A stretch of DNA of 64,000 bases from an uncultured Eubacteriales bacterium (GCA_902798745.1 CADBXM010000011.1:39987-103986), one strand, 5' to 3'. Shown: positions 33,863 to 43,406, numbered from the stretch's first letter. Translations and numbers: made by a program. Notes: generated by a model not told the origin, from the sequence alone.

Positions 33863-35254
33863 ATGGCAAAAGAACCAAAAGAAGCAAAAGAAGCAAAAGA
33901 ACCAAACGAACCAGCAAGAAAAGAAGAAAAGAAACATCACCTGCCATCGCCGCGTGAGGCGCTCGCGTCGTACACACCCGACCTTCCTGTGGTGGGCGTG
34001 GCAAAGATCTCAAGGGCGCTCATGAGGTTTCTTATACTCGGGTATCCCGCGGTGATCCACCATGATTTCGACAAGCGCGAGATGAAAGGCAAACAGGTCC
34101 TTATACTGGCTCAGCACGCGTCCCGGGACGACCCGTATTACGTGAACAAGGGCTATCCTTTTATCCAGCCTAATGCGGTCATGAGCATCCACAACGTACT
34201 CATACCTGTGATGTTCAGGCTGCTGCTTAAAGACGGAGTCATCCTGAAAGCTCTTTATGAGCCTGACTTAGGCGCGATGCGTCATCTGATGCGTCTTCAC
34301 AGAAAAGGCGCTTCCATACTGCTGTTCCCTGAGGGCATAGAGGCCACAGACGGGACCACGCAGCCTATCCATCCGGCCACTGCGCGTCTCATTAAAAAGC
34401 TTGATATGGACACCGTGCTGTGCACGAGCCATGGCGCGTTCCTCAGCACTCCGCGCTTCGATACGATCAAGCGCAAAGGCAGGATCGAGTACAACTTCGA
34501 GATGCTGTTCCGCAAAGAGGAGCTGAAGGAGATGCCCGAGGATGAGCTCTACACGCGTCTGCTAGAGAAGTTCAGATACAACGACTTTAAATGGAACAGC
34601 GAAAAGCAATACAGCTATAAAGGAAAGGTGCCGCTTGCCCACGGTCTCGACAACATATTGTTTATCTGCCCGCGTTGCAAGAAGCAGTACACCATGCGTG
34701 TCGAAGGCGAAAAGCTGGTCTGCGATTGCGGTAGCGTTGTGACCATCGACGATAAATACAATCTGATACCTAACGAACCTAACGAAATGGACGACCGCAA
34801 CAATGCAACCGCATTCCCGTTTAAAAGGATCGACCAGTGGTACAGCTGGCAGCAGGACATCATCGCCGAGGAAGTAAAGCACGAGGATTTCGCGATGCGC
34901 GAAGACGTTACATACCTCAAGCTGAACCTGGATGATCTCAAAAAGGGTCGCTACATTTACGCCGGGGAAGGGCGGATCGAGGTCGACCGCGAACATTTCC
35001 GGTACATCGGGACTAAAGACGGCGAAGATGTGGAACTTGAATTCGATATCTCTCGTATGCCGAGCGCTACCATCTCCAAGGACCAGACGAACCAGTTCTA
35101 CTATGACGGCGAGTACTACCGCTTTGTTAATAAGGTAGACCGCAGGCGGTCAGTGAAGATAATGCTGGCGGTAGAGACCCTGCACGAGATGGGTGATCCC
35201 GAGAGGCGCAAGGCTCGCGAAGATGTTCGCGAAAATCCACACATAGACATTTGA
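33863..35254 (+). CDS. PlsC-like acyltransferase with zinc-ribbon
   Basis: A 463-aa cytoplasmic or peripheral protein. The acyltransferase motifs are H-A-S-R-D-D (H-x4-D, His85 to Asp90) and L-F-P-E-G-I-E (155-160), as in lysophosphatidate acyltransferases. Downstream, residues 269-289 hold C-P-R-C-K-K-Q-Y and C-D-C-G, a zinc ribbon unusual for PlsC proteins, followed by an all-beta C-terminal domain of about 150 residues. The N-terminus has a Lys/Glu-rich repeat (K-E-P-K-E-A-K-E-A). Likely acylates a phospholipid precursor; the ribbon may bind another protein or RNA. Confidence 0.8.
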   Translation: MAKEPKEAKEAKEPNEPARKEEKKHHLPSPREALASYTPDLPVVGVAKISRALMRFLILGYPAVIHHDFDKREMKGKQVLILAQHASRDDPYYVNKGYPFIQPNAVMSIHNVLIPVMFRLLLKDGVILKALYEPDLGAMRHLMRLHRKGASILLFPEGIEATDGTTQPIHPATARLIKKLDMDTVLCTSHGAFLSTPRFDTIKRKGRIEYNFEMLFRKEELKEMPEDELYTRLLEKFRYNDFKWNSEKQYSYKGKVPLAHGLDNILFICPRCKKQYTMRVEGEKLVCDCGSVVTIDDKYNLIPNEPNEMDDRNNATAFPFKRIDQWYSWQQDIIAEEVKHEDFAMREDVTYLKLNLDDLKKGRYIYAGEGRIEVDREHFRYIGTKDGEDVELEFDISRMPSATISKDQTNQFYYDGEYYRFVNKVDRRRSVKIMLAVETLHEMGDPERRKAREDVRENPHIDI

Positions 35255-35350
35255 TTAGGCGCTCTCGAGGGCGATCCTGAAAGCGACCGCGAATCCGAAA
35301 TATATATAAAAAGCCGTTACCAAATTTACGTGGGAAAAGAGAGTATAACA

Positions 35351-36121
35351 ATGGAATTATTGGACAAACTGAATTCACCTACCTTGTACATAATATGCGG
35401 CAGCATCATCGCTTTCATTGCCGTGGTATGTGTGGTGTTCCTGGTGAGGGCTTACCGGGCCGGCATCAGCATCGGCATGGATCGCGCAAAGCTGAGAAGA
35501 GTGATCATTTCCAGCGCCACTTTTTCGGTGCTGCCCGCTGTTGCGATACTGATCGGAGTCATTGCTTTGTCGGGAAGCCTCGGCGTACCGTGGCCATGGC
35601 TGCGTCTGTCGGTCATTGGTGCGCTGCACTACGAGACACAGGTTGCTTCGGCTGCCGCTGAGGCGATGGGCATGAGCAGTCTTTCCGCTGCGGAAATGAC
35701 TGCCGGAAGCTTCACCACCATATGCCTGCTGATGAGCATCTGCATCATGTGGGGCCCGCTGCTCTGCGTGATCTTGGGAAAGCGCTACTCCAGCCGGCTG
35801 AACGCGACTGACGAAAAGGGAAAGCGCAAGGGCAACATCTTCACCGGAGGCTTCGGCGATCTGGCGATCACATCCATGTTCGTTGGCCTTGTCTGCGCAT
35901 ATATCGGAAGCTATATCGGAGGCATCGTCTCCGGGAACGGGCTTTTCACCTTCAGCGGGAACTGGCTGCCTCTCGCGGTTGCTGTTGTGGCCGCGCTGAC
36001 TATGGCGGTATTCGTGTGGATCAAAGAAAAGAAGGATGCCGCGTGGATCGAGAGCTTTTCGATTTGCGGGAGCATGATAGTTGCAATGGCCGCCGCGATC
36101 TTCCTGGCGCCGTTGGTATAA
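35351..36121 (+). CDS. DUF5058 family membrane protein
   Basis: A 256-aa integral membrane protein with about six helices. The start E-L-L-D-K-L-N-S-P-T-L-Y-I-I-C-G and the following V-F-L-V-R-A-Y-R-A-G-I-S-I-G-M are typical of DUF5058. The ATG at 35351 is used instead of the upstream GTG at 35330, whose codons lack support. DUF5058 genes are usually paired with a second membrane protein, as here. Transport is suspected for the pair, but no substrate is known. Confidence 0.8.
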   Translation: MELLDKLNSPTLYIICGSIIAFIAVVCVVFLVRAYRAGISIGMDRAKLRRVIISSATFSVLPAVAILIGVIALSGSLGVPWPWLRLSVIGALHYETQVASAAAEAMGMSSLSAAEMTAGSFTTICLLMSICIMWGPLLCVILGKRYSSRLNATDEKGKRKGNIFTGGFGDLAITSMFVGLVCAYIGSYIGGIVSGNGLFTFSGNWLPLAVAVVAALTMAVFVWIKEKKDAAWIESFSICGSMIVAMAAAIFLAPLV

Positions 36122-36228
36122 GAAGGCAATTGGAATAGACTTTTACCGGAGCAGAAGGTCCTCAGAATAGACAGCTGCTAGAAAAAAACCGTTGGAATAG
36201 AAGACCACTAGTATAGAAGGTGAAAATA

Positions 36229-36942
36229 ATGACTGAAACTGAAAAAAACAAAATGTTCGAAAGCTATAGCGCCCGCACGCATTTGACGGGCAAGATCTGC
36301 AGCTCAATCACGCTGGTCCTCCTGATCGGAGCGCCGTTTGTGATCGGAGCATACCTCGGTGCCATGCCGAGCCTTTCGGCGACGGCGAGAGCGTTCCTTG
36401 CCGTGGGTCTCATCTGGATGGTGAGCGGAGTCGTGGAATTCCTGGTGTATACACCGATGCTCGGCGCCGGCGGCAGTTACCTTGCCTTCATCACGGGCAA
36501 TCTGGTCAACCTCAAGATACCGTGCGCCGTCACTTCGAGAGACATCGCCGGCACGAAGACCGGCACGCCTGAAAATGAGATCATCTCGACCCTGTCCATA
36601 GCGACTTCATCACTCGTGACTATCCTTGTGATCGCTGTCGGCGTGGCACTTTTGATCCCGCTTCAGCCTGTGCTGAGATCGCCGGCTCTGCAGCCTGCAT
36701 TTGAGCAGGTGGTTCCGGCGCTGTTCGGCGCGCTGGCATATAAGTACTTCCGCGGCAATCTGGGTATAGCGCTGCCGCCGCTCATCATGATCAGCGTGCT
36801 GTTCTGCCTGGTGCCGTCGCTTAGCTCAGCAACGAGCTTCATGATACTGCCTTGCGGCGCGCTCGCGATCGTCATCGCATGGAGGAAATTCCGCAAGACT
36901 TTGGCGGCGCAGGAAGCGACACAGGACGCGACGCAGGAATAG
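36229..36942 (+). CDS. membrane protein paired with DUF5058
   Basis: A 237-aa membrane protein with about six to seven helices, following the DUF5058 gene by 107 bases. The ATG at 36229 has AAGGTG 8 bases before it; the GTG at 36220 is not used. G-N-L-V-N-L-K-I-P-C-A and P-A-L-F-G-A-L-A-Y-K-Y-F are recognisable blocks of the DUF5058 companion. The end contains a short repeat A-T-Q-D-A-T-Q-E. Cotranscription is likely since a terminator follows at 36975 and none is seen between the two. Confidence 0.75.
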   Translation: MTETEKNKMFESYSARTHLTGKICSSITLVLLIGAPFVIGAYLGAMPSLSATARAFLAVGLIWMVSGVVEFLVYTPMLGAGGSYLAFITGNLVNLKIPCAVTSRDIAGTKTGTPENEIISTLSIATSSLVTILVIAVGVALLIPLQPVLRSPALQPAFEQVVPALFGALAYKYFRGNLGIALPPLIMISVLFCLVPSLSSATSFMILPCGALAIVIAWRKFRKTLAAQEATQDATQE

Positions 36943-36974
36943 ATTCGCCCTCTTGATGTCAATGAGCAGTTAAT

Positions 36975-37002
36975 GGCTGTGGATATTTCCGCAGCCTTTT
37001 TT
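36975..37002 (+). terminator. terminator of the DUF5058 pair
   Basis: GGCTGTGG and CCGCAGCC form an 8-bp stem (one T-G pair) with a 6-base loop and six T. The following TATGGTATAAT may be a -10 region for the next gene. Confidence 0.85.
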
Positions 37003-37113
37003 ATGGTATAATTTCCCCAAATATTACATGATAATTTACCTCAATAATTTATCTCAGCGTGCTAGATCCTTTTTGCTCATCGATTCGCACCCAGCCGGGT
37101 AGGGAGAAAGGCC

Positions 37114-40100
37114 ATGAAAAAAGATAGAAGAAAGTCCGGAAAGAGAAAGAGCGAAAACAACAGGATTCGTGGGTTTGCAAAGCGCCTGATGAGCATCATG
37201 CCGGCGCTGATACTTATTGCCATGATCTTGATGGGCGGTACCGACCCGGTGTACGCCAACTGGCATGATGTCACGTTGTCTCCGGGTCAGACTTATGATT
37301 GTGCGAAGGCCAGCAAGAACACATCGGTCAATATAACCAAGCCGGGCGATTACTACCTAAAGGGAAAGAGCAGATATGTGCGCGTGGATGTCAAGAGCAG
37401 CGGTGTGAACCTGCATCTTATGGATGGGTTGCATCTCAACTGCGGCATGTACTCCTATATCGGCTCACGTACATCCCCGATCACGATCGGTGAGAAGGGC
37501 GGCACGGTGAAGCTCATCTCCCAGAAGAACGCGGATATCTATCTTGAAGGATACATGGCACCTGGCATACGCAAGGACGGTACGAAGACTGAGCTGGTAT
37601 TTGAGACTGAGGATCCACATGAACCGGGTACTATAGAGGCAAAGGGCGGCAATTACGGAGCCGGCATCGGATCGGTGCTGCACATTGGCTCGGAAGCCAA
37701 TCCTCCGTGCGGCCATATCACTATCAACAGCGGAATAATAAAGGCCACGGGCACCAACGATGCGGCGGGCATAGGCGGAGGGCCAATGACTCGCGCAGAA
37801 AATATAAGGATAAACGGTGGCGAAGTATACGCTGAGGGCTCAAAACATGGCGCCGGCATCGGAGCGGGCTATTACGCCTCGGCCTCCAACATATTCATAA
37901 CCGGAGGAATAGTCGAAGCCCAGACACAGAACTACAGCTTGCAGGGAGCTGCGGCTATAGGCGGTGGCGGTGGATCCGAAGGCGGCGACGCGCCCATGAC
38001 AGGAAACAATATCTATATAAGCGGCGGAGATGTGACCGCGATCTCCTATGGCGGTGGAACAGCCATAGGAGGCGGCTCGGAATCGGCAGGAAAGAATATT
38101 GTTATATCCGGCGGCAGAGTCCATGCCGAGGTAAGGAAAGCATCATCGGGTAAGCAGCCGGGCAATACAGCTGCTATAGGCGCCGGCGGAGGCAATAATG
38201 TCGCGAGCTGTTCAGTGAAGATCACCGGAGGAGAGGTTTACGCTAAAGGCGGATATGCCTCTCCGGGGATTGGTTCAAAAGGCACAAATAAGGACCATGC
38301 CCATGTGAATGTGACCATCACGGGCGGTACGGTGGTAGCAGAGCACGGACCGCATGAGAGCATATTCCCTGATTATGACATAGGTGGACTCGACAGTGAT
38401 CACATAAATATCCGCATCACAGGTGGTTCGGTCTTTGCGGAAAAAATATGCAGACCTAAAGATGATGATGGCAGGACGGTCCACAGAGCCGACATTAGTC
38501 TCGATGGGCTCAGCGAGGACGGTGTCAGAGTCACAGACGCGGTATTCACTAATGACGCGTCATATGGCATGGATGATGTGTTCACCAGAAACGGCGGAAA
38601 GATCTATCCTTGGCTGCCAGGCGAAGTGGATGCGAGTATCACACGCGCAAAGGCAGGTGAGGAGCATTACGCCGGAAACATCCTGTTCAGCAACTCCAGG
38701 GGAACTCTTTACAGGGCGACACATATCAAACTTACTCCGCTTCCAGACGGATACAGGAGCGAAGAAGGCTATGCTTACGCGCTGATCGGGGATGACAGCC
38801 TTACGATCACAGATCCTCCATTACCGCAGAAAGGCTATAAACTGCGCAACTTTACGCTGTCCGGCAATGATGGTACCGAGGTCGCCGACAAGGACGGAAA
38901 GCTCAAGCCGGGCGCCGGCGATTTGACTGATGCGGATGGAAAGTGGAAGAGCACGAGCAGGGACGTAGAGATTCTCGCGCGTTGCGAGGCCATAAAATAC
39001 AAAGTGCACTTCGACTCCAACAAACCTAGAAACGCAAGCACGCAGGTGAACGGGTCAATGGATGATCAGCAATTTGTTTTCGATGAAAGTAAACAGCTTT
39101 CACTGAACAGCTTCGATCTGCCTGGATACACCTTTGATGGATGGAACACAAAAATAGACGGTAGCGGCGATACATATGCGAATGGGGCGAATGTCAAGAA
39201 CCTTACGACGGAAGACGGCGGAACTGTCACGTTGTTCGCGCAATGGAAGCCTCTCACATATAAGATCACGTTCTCAGACGGACTCAGCAGCGACGGTTCT
39301 CAATGCCCTGTCCACGAGCAGATGGCGACATTCGACAAAACTTGCACGCTGGATAAATACAGCGACGATGATTTCGGCTGGACCGGGCGAAGTAATATAA
39401 ACACTCAGGTGTTGTATGGATGGAGCGGCGCAGGCTTTGGTTCGTTCTATCGGGATGGTAGTAGTGTTTATAATTTCGTGGAAAAAGACGAAAACGGGAA
39501 TCTTAAGTTCGATGAAAATGGCAATCTTAAGGGCCGCACGCTCACAGCGGTCTGGGTCGACGAAGGAAAGATCGTGGCGTCGGTAATCAAAGACGGCGAA
39601 CCGCAGATCTCTTCGGGCGGAAAGATCGCAAGCGGAGACTTTTTCCTGAAGAAAAAAGACGGTGATCAGTGGAATGACATACTGCTGCCTGCTCCGACTG
39701 TCAGTGGCAACACATTTGTGTTCGATCCTGCAGATTTCGTTATCGGCACTACGCCGGGACAGCTGCCTCCGGGAGAGTACAAATTGTTCTTTGACCCTGA
39801 TGCCAATGCCGGAACTCAGGTCACTGATGAGTACACCGAAACCGAATACTCCTTCGTATACGAAACGGGCGATACCGTGAGTGCGGTGTTCGAATACTAT
39901 ACTGTCAGTGCCGAAAAAGACCCGGGACAAACGAGTCAGATAACAAGCTTTGTTCTTGCAGATGCCGGAGGCACCATCCAGCCGGCTTCCGATGGCACGT
40001 TGTTTGTTCCGGACGGTCGCAGGCTGAACCTGCAGACACAGATCGCTCCAGGCTATCACTTTGACGGTTATTCTGTACTTGGGATCACGCCGGGTGATAA

Positions 40101-41268
40101 GGATGACAGCGACGATTTCGATCCGTCTGCTACGATTCAGACGATTACGGCCCGCGGAAAAGCGGATATCATGGCTCATGCAGCACCAAACGTGTATACT
40201 GTCGTCTTTAACAAGAACGGCGGCAAGATCGTGACCGGCGAGATGGAAGATCAGGATATGGTCTATGATGAGCCGCAACATCTTTTCGCAAACCGCTTCG
40301 AGTGCGTAGGCGGCACCTTCACGGGCTGGAATACAGAACCGGACGGCAGTGGCGATTCGTTTGCTGACGGAATGAACTTTGACTCAGACGTGTGGGAATC
40401 CCTGGGTTTTCCTGACGACGGGGCAGAGATCACACTTTTCGCCCAGTGGGATATGGAAGTTTACGACATAGAATACGACCTCGACGGTGGCGAGCTTCCA
40501 GGTGGCATGCATAACCCTGACACGTATACTGCCGCTGATCCTGACTTCATGCTGATCGAACCAGAGAAAGTAGATCACGACTTCATGGGATGGATCGGGA
40601 CTGACTGCCCTGTTCCTACTAAGGAAGTGATAATCGAGCAAGGCTCGATAGGTGACCGCAACTACACGGCTTGTTGGAGGATGAAGAGCTTCCTGGTGAC
40701 TTTCGAACTTAATGGAGGTGTCGGCGAGACCGAGGATCAGGTACTGATACATCATAAGCTGACGAAGCCTGAGGATCCGAAGCGCGAGCACTTCTCGTTC
40801 GGCGGCTGGTATATCGACAAAGAACTCACGACGGAGTTCGATTTCGAGACGAAGATAGAAAAGGATATCACCCTCTACGCGAAGTGGAACAGTATCCCTC
40901 ATAAGATCACATACGACCTCAACGGCGGAACGCTGGACGGACAGACTGGCAAGATAGTAGTTGACGCAAATGAAGGCGATGTCATCAAGATACTAAAAGC
41001 TCCAACAAGAAAGGGCTACAAGTTCAAATACTGGAAGGGATCTAAGTACTATCCAGGTGACAGCTATACTGTTGAAGAGGATCACACCCTTACAGCTGTC
41101 TGGAAGAAGGACAACGGCAACAAAAATGAAAAACATCACAAAAAGAGACACGGCGTGGACACCGGTGACGACAGCAGCCTGCCGCTTTGGATCATCCTGA
41201 TGGGCTCCGCGGCAGCAGCTCTTGCGGGCATGATCTACCGCAGAACCAGATTCCGCGGCAGGTCCTAG
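37114..41268 (+). CDS. large InlB-repeat/beta-helix surface protein with C-terminal anchor
   Basis: A 1384-aa exported protein (signal ends about V-Y-A-N). Residues about 160-480 are a glycine-rich parallel beta-helix with repeating I-N-G-G-E-V-Y-A-E-G, A-G-I-G-G-G and I-S-G-G-x-V units. Then come InlB B repeats (Y-K-V-H-F-D-S-N, F-D-G-W-N-T-K-I-D-G-S-G, L-F-A-Q-W) alternating with a prealbumin-like unit. The end reads G-V-D-T-G-D-D-S-S, a hydrophobic helix (L-P-L-W-I-I-L-M-G) and R-R-T-R-F-R-G-R-S. This resembles a sortase signal with V-D-T-G-D in place of L-P-x-T-G. Likely adhesin. Shares long blocks with the 30785 protein. Confidence 0.85.
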   Translation: MKKDRRKSGKRKSENNRIRGFAKRLMSIMPALILIAMILMGGTDPVYANWHDVTLSPGQTYDCAKASKNTSVNITKPGDYYLKGKSRYVRVDVKSSGVNLHLMDGLHLNCGMYSYIGSRTSPITIGEKGGTVKLISQKNADIYLEGYMAPGIRKDGTKTELVFETEDPHEPGTIEAKGGNYGAGIGSVLHIGSEANPPCGHITINSGIIKATGTNDAAGIGGGPMTRAENIRINGGEVYAEGSKHGAGIGAGYYASASNIFITGGIVEAQTQNYSLQGAAAIGGGGGSEGGDAPMTGNNIYISGGDVTAISYGGGTAIGGGSESAGKNIVISGGRVHAEVRKASSGKQPGNTAAIGAGGGNNVASCSVKITGGEVYAKGGYASPGIGSKGTNKDHAHVNVTITGGTVVAEHGPHESIFPDYDIGGLDSDHINIRITGGSVFAEKICRPKDDDGRTVHRADISLDGLSEDGVRVTDAVFTNDASYGMDDVFTRNGGKIYPWLPGEVDASITRAKAGEEHYAGNILFSNSRGTLYRATHIKLTPLPDGYRSEEGYAYALIGDDSLTITDPPLPQKGYKLRNFTLSGNDGTEVADKDGKLKPGAGDLTDADGKWKSTSRDVEILARCEAIKYKVHFDSNKPRNASTQVNGSMDDQQFVFDESKQLSLNSFDLPGYTFDGWNTKIDGSGDTYANGANVKNLTTEDGGTVTLFAQWKPLTYKITFSDGLSSDGSQCPVHEQMATFDKTCTLDKYSDDDFGWTGRSNINTQVLYGWSGAGFGSFYRDGSSVYNFVEKDENGNLKFDENGNLKGRTLTAVWVDEGKIVASVIKDGEPQISSGGKIASGDFFLKKKDGDQWNDILLPAPTVSGNTFVFDPADFVIGTTPGQLPPGEYKLFFDPDANAGTQVTDEYTETEYSFVYETGDTVSAVFEYYTVSAEKDPGQTSQITSFVLADAGGTIQPASDGTLFVPDGRRLNLQTQIAPGYHFDGYSVLGITPGDKDDSDDFDPSATIQTITARGKADIMAHAAPNVYTVVFNKNGGKIVTGEMEDQDMVYDEPQHLFANRFECVGGTFTGWNTEPDGSGDSFADGMNFDSDVWESLGFPDDGAEITLFAQWDMEVYDIEYDLDGGELPGGMHNPDTYTAADPDFMLIEPEKVDHDFMGWIGTDCPVPTKEVIIEQGSIGDRNYTACWRMKSFLVTFELNGGVGETEDQVLIHHKLTKPEDPKREHFSFGGWYIDKELTTEFDFETKIEKDITLYAKWNSIPHKITYDLNGGTLDGQTGKIVVDANEGDVIKILKAPTRKGYKFKYWKGSKYYPGDSYTVEEDHTLTAVWKKDNGNKNEKHHKKRHGVDTGDDSSLPLWIILMGSAAAALAGMIYRRTRFRGRS

Positions 41269-41336
41269 ACGGTCCGCATAGTTTCGCGGGTGTGTTTTGC
41301 GCAAGTAAGAGAACCAGCAAGGAAACAAGAGGAAAA

Positions 41337-41597
41337 ATGAACGATAATAAAGATTTTATAAAAGACGGAAACAGGTTCTATATGACTGACGACTCTGGGA
41401 ACATGATCGCTGAGATCACTTTCCCGGAGACCGCGCCGGGAGTGTTTACCATCGACCACACTTTTGTGGATGAGAGTCTGAGAGGACAGGGCATAGCGTC
41501 GAAACTGGTCCAGGCCGCCGTGGATGAAATCGAGTCCAGGGGCGGCGCGGTCGAGGCGACTTGTTCGTATGCTGTGAGATGGCTGGAAAAAAGATGA
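41337..41597 (+). CDS. small GNAT N-acetyltransferase (YidJ/YjdJ type)
   Basis: An 86-aa minimal GNAT. The acetyl-CoA loop V-D-E-S-L-R-G-Q-G-I-A-S-K-L (about 49-62) and C-S-Y-A-V-R-W near the end are typical of the short YidJ-like acetyltransferases (PF14542), which act without the usual N-terminal region. AGAGG lies 7 bases before the ATG at 41337. It lies just behind the large surface protein. Substrate unknown. Confidence 0.85.
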   Translation: MNDNKDFIKDGNRFYMTDDSGNMIAEITFPETAPGVFTIDHTFVDESLRGQGIASKLVQAAVDEIESRGGAVEATCSYAVRWLEKR

Positions 41598-41650
41598 TTC
41601 TATGCTGAATCATGATCGCTTTGGAGCGAGTTAGTCCCTTTCCGTATAAA

Positions 41651-41945
41651 ATGGACTCAATGGACTAACTATGTTGGTACATTTAATCGAAAACAGGGCG
41701 AAAAGGACTAACTTTTTGGAACTTCAAAGGCGTTTTAATCGTTAAAAGCACCAAGTTTTGCTCATATCGTCTGAGAAACAGGACGATTTTGGGCCAAAAC
41801 ATGCGGATTATAGAGGATAATTAGTACAAATTACTCAAAAATAGACTCAATGGACTAACTATGTTGGTACATTTGATCGAAATCAGGGCAAAAAGGACTA
41901 TCATTTTGGAACGTCAAGGGCTTTTTACTGATAGAAGTACCAAAG
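41651..41945. repeat. two direct repeats 190 bases apart
   Basis: 41651 onward (ACTCAATGGACTAACTATGT) recurs at 41841 with few changes and continues through TTGGTACATTT, ATCGAAA-CAGGGC and AAAAGGACTA to GGAAC-TCAA, about 95 bases. The second copy ends in GTACCAA, so TTGGTAC/GTACCAA arms enclose it. A GTTAGTCC/GGACTAAC inverted repeat (41630/41662) precedes copy 1. The stretch 41598-42077 holds no gene. Confidence 0.75.
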
Positions 41946-42077
41946 CGGAATCAGCATGATCGCAGGAACCGGGCATGATCACTGGCTCAAAAGTTGAATC
42001 GGCATGATCGCAAGAACCAAACAAGAACCGGCATAATCTGAAGCTCCAAAAGCGTAATCAATATGAATGAATGAAGA

Positions 42078-42113
42078 AAGACGTGTCGCCTATCAAAGCA
42101 ACACGTCTTTTTT
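42078..42113. terminator. bidirectional terminator
   Basis: AAGACGTGT pairs perfectly with ACACGTCTT over a 14-base loop, followed by T on both strands. It ends the DUF1284-bioY transcript on the minus strand. Confidence 0.85.
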
Positions 42114-42120
42114 ATGTGGA

Positions 42121-42708
42121 TCATTTCACATAGCGTTTAGAAAGTATGTTTTCGCGGCAGGCGCTGACGGGATACCAATTGCAGTCCCCGCAAATCCTGC
42201 AAAGCCTATCGGCGCCATCAAAAGCCGTTTCATCGCCATCGCCTGCTATGAGAAATGTATCCAGGCGATCTATGAGTTCGTGATATGAATAGATTCCTTC
42301 TTTGAGATCGAGGATCTCACGGACGCAGGTGTCGTAATGAAGCACCTTATCATCGTCGCGGCAGAGTCCTTCGCCGTATTTTGAAGGGCATGCTTCGCAG
42401 ATGCTGTCAGTGGAGAAAGTGATTTCCACCAGGGCGTCCGCGTTCTCCCGAAGCTGTTTCGTTACCCGATCCATGCCGGCCACAAAGTCATCACTGTAGC
42501 CTTTTCCGCTATAGCCCTGGGTGCAGAGCAGATGATGGGGCCTCAGTCGGACCACATCGATCGAACCTTCGCGGGCGCCATCTGCGCGGTCGTCAACTGC
42601 ACGGTCGTTATTATTGAGGGTGCCATCTACAAAGACTTCGCCTGCGAAGTCGTTATTTGCGACGCTTGTTTCTATGCTATTCCCGGTAGCATTAACATTT
42701 GCAGGCAT
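42121..42708 (-). CDS. DUF1284 protein
   Basis: A 195-aa protein. The family core starts at V-V-R-L-R-P-H-H-L-L-C (about 53-63) and holds S-I-C-E-A-C-P, G-L-C-R-D-D and L-C-R-I-C-G-D-C-N-W-Y, a set of cysteines that could carry an iron-sulfur centre or zinc. The first 50 residues (N-N-N-D-R-A-V-D-D-R-A-D-G) are not part of the usual family and may be a variable extension, so the start is uncertain. It overlaps the bioY stop by 17 bases, so it is translated with the biotin importer. Function unknown. Confidence 0.8.
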   Translation of the reverse strand: MPANVNATGNSIETSVANNDFAGEVFVDGTLNNNDRAVDDRADGAREGSIDVVRLRPHHLLCTQGYSGKGYSDDFVAGMDRVTKQLRENADALVEITFSTDSICEACPSKYGEGLCRDDDKVLHYDTCVREILDLKEGIYSYHELIDRLDTFLIAGDGDETAFDGADRLCRICGDCNWYPVSACRENILSKRYVK

Positions 42709-43294
42709 CTGTGCGTTCTTTCCTTTGGCTGTACCCTTCAGGCTGCAGAACGTTGGCCTTCATCAGAGTGTTGCGCAGCATCGTTCCGAAGAATCCCGTA
42801 AGGACGATCTTTATTATGGCGGTCGGAATGAACGGGATCACGCAAGCGGCCAGAGCTCCGGCCAGATCGAGCCCCGCGGCGAACATACACCATACGGTGC
42901 CGACCGCATAGTTGACGAGTGCACCGAGGATGAGCCACATCCAGAGAGCCGGGCTCTTCACACTTTTAGTCGATGCGTATCCCGCAAAAAGAGCCATAAT
43001 AGGGAATGATATGATGAATCCGCCGGTGACGCCAAGGACGATACCGAGTCCGCCTGTGAAATTGGCGAAGACAGGGATACCGATGGCACCGAGCAGAACA
43101 TACAGCAGCGCCGAGATGGTTCCGCGTTTTGGCCCAAGCACGATTCCGGCGAGAGGAACAGCAAAAGTCTGCAGGGTCAGTGGTACGCCACCCGGAAGTG
43201 GAATGCTGATCTGGGCCAGCACCGCGATGAGCGCTGTGAACAGCGATATATAACAAAGATCCGCAACGGATAGTGAAGAATTACGATTCTGCAT
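42692..43294 (-). CDS. bioY: BioY biotin transporter (S component)
   Basis: A 200-aa membrane protein with about six helices and the BioY signatures: I-S-I-P-L-P-G-G-V-P-L-T-L-Q-T-F (about 27-42), Y-V-L-L-G-A-I-G-I-P-V-F and G-F-I-I-S-F-P. BioY imports biotin, alone or with an ECF module that is not in this window. GGAGG lies 6 bases before the ATG. The upstream inverted repeat at 43345-43378 fits BirA repression by biotin. The DUF1284 gene is downstream in the same transcript. Confidence 0.95.
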   Translation of the reverse strand: MQNRNSSLSVADLCYISLFTALIAVLAQISIPLPGGVPLTLQTFAVPLAGIVLGPKRGTISALLYVLLGAIGIPVFANFTGGLGIVLGVTGGFIISFPIMALFAGYASTKSVKSPALWMWLILGALVNYAVGTVWCMFAAGLDLAGALAACVIPFIPTAIIKIVLTGFFGTMLRNTLMKANVLQPEGYSQRKERTDACKC

Positions 43295-43344
43295 TATATG
43301 CCTCCAAAAATGATTTCATGGTTAGTGTAGCTATTCAGGGACTA

Positions 43345-43378
43345 ATTGTCAATATGAAATTAAATACAGGTTGACAAT
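43345..43378 (-). promoter_or_regulatory. BirA-like biotin operator upstream of bioY
   Basis: ATTGTCAA (43345-43352) and TTGACAAT (43371-43378) are perfect inverted arms separated by 18 bases, about 50 bases before the bioY start. This is close to the known BirA operator (TTGTTAAC and GTTAACAA arms, 14-16 base spacer), with C for T at one position and a slightly longer spacer. Confidence 0.75.
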
Positions 43379-43406
43379 CGACGTTTTCAAAAGAACAATA
43401 AAACTA

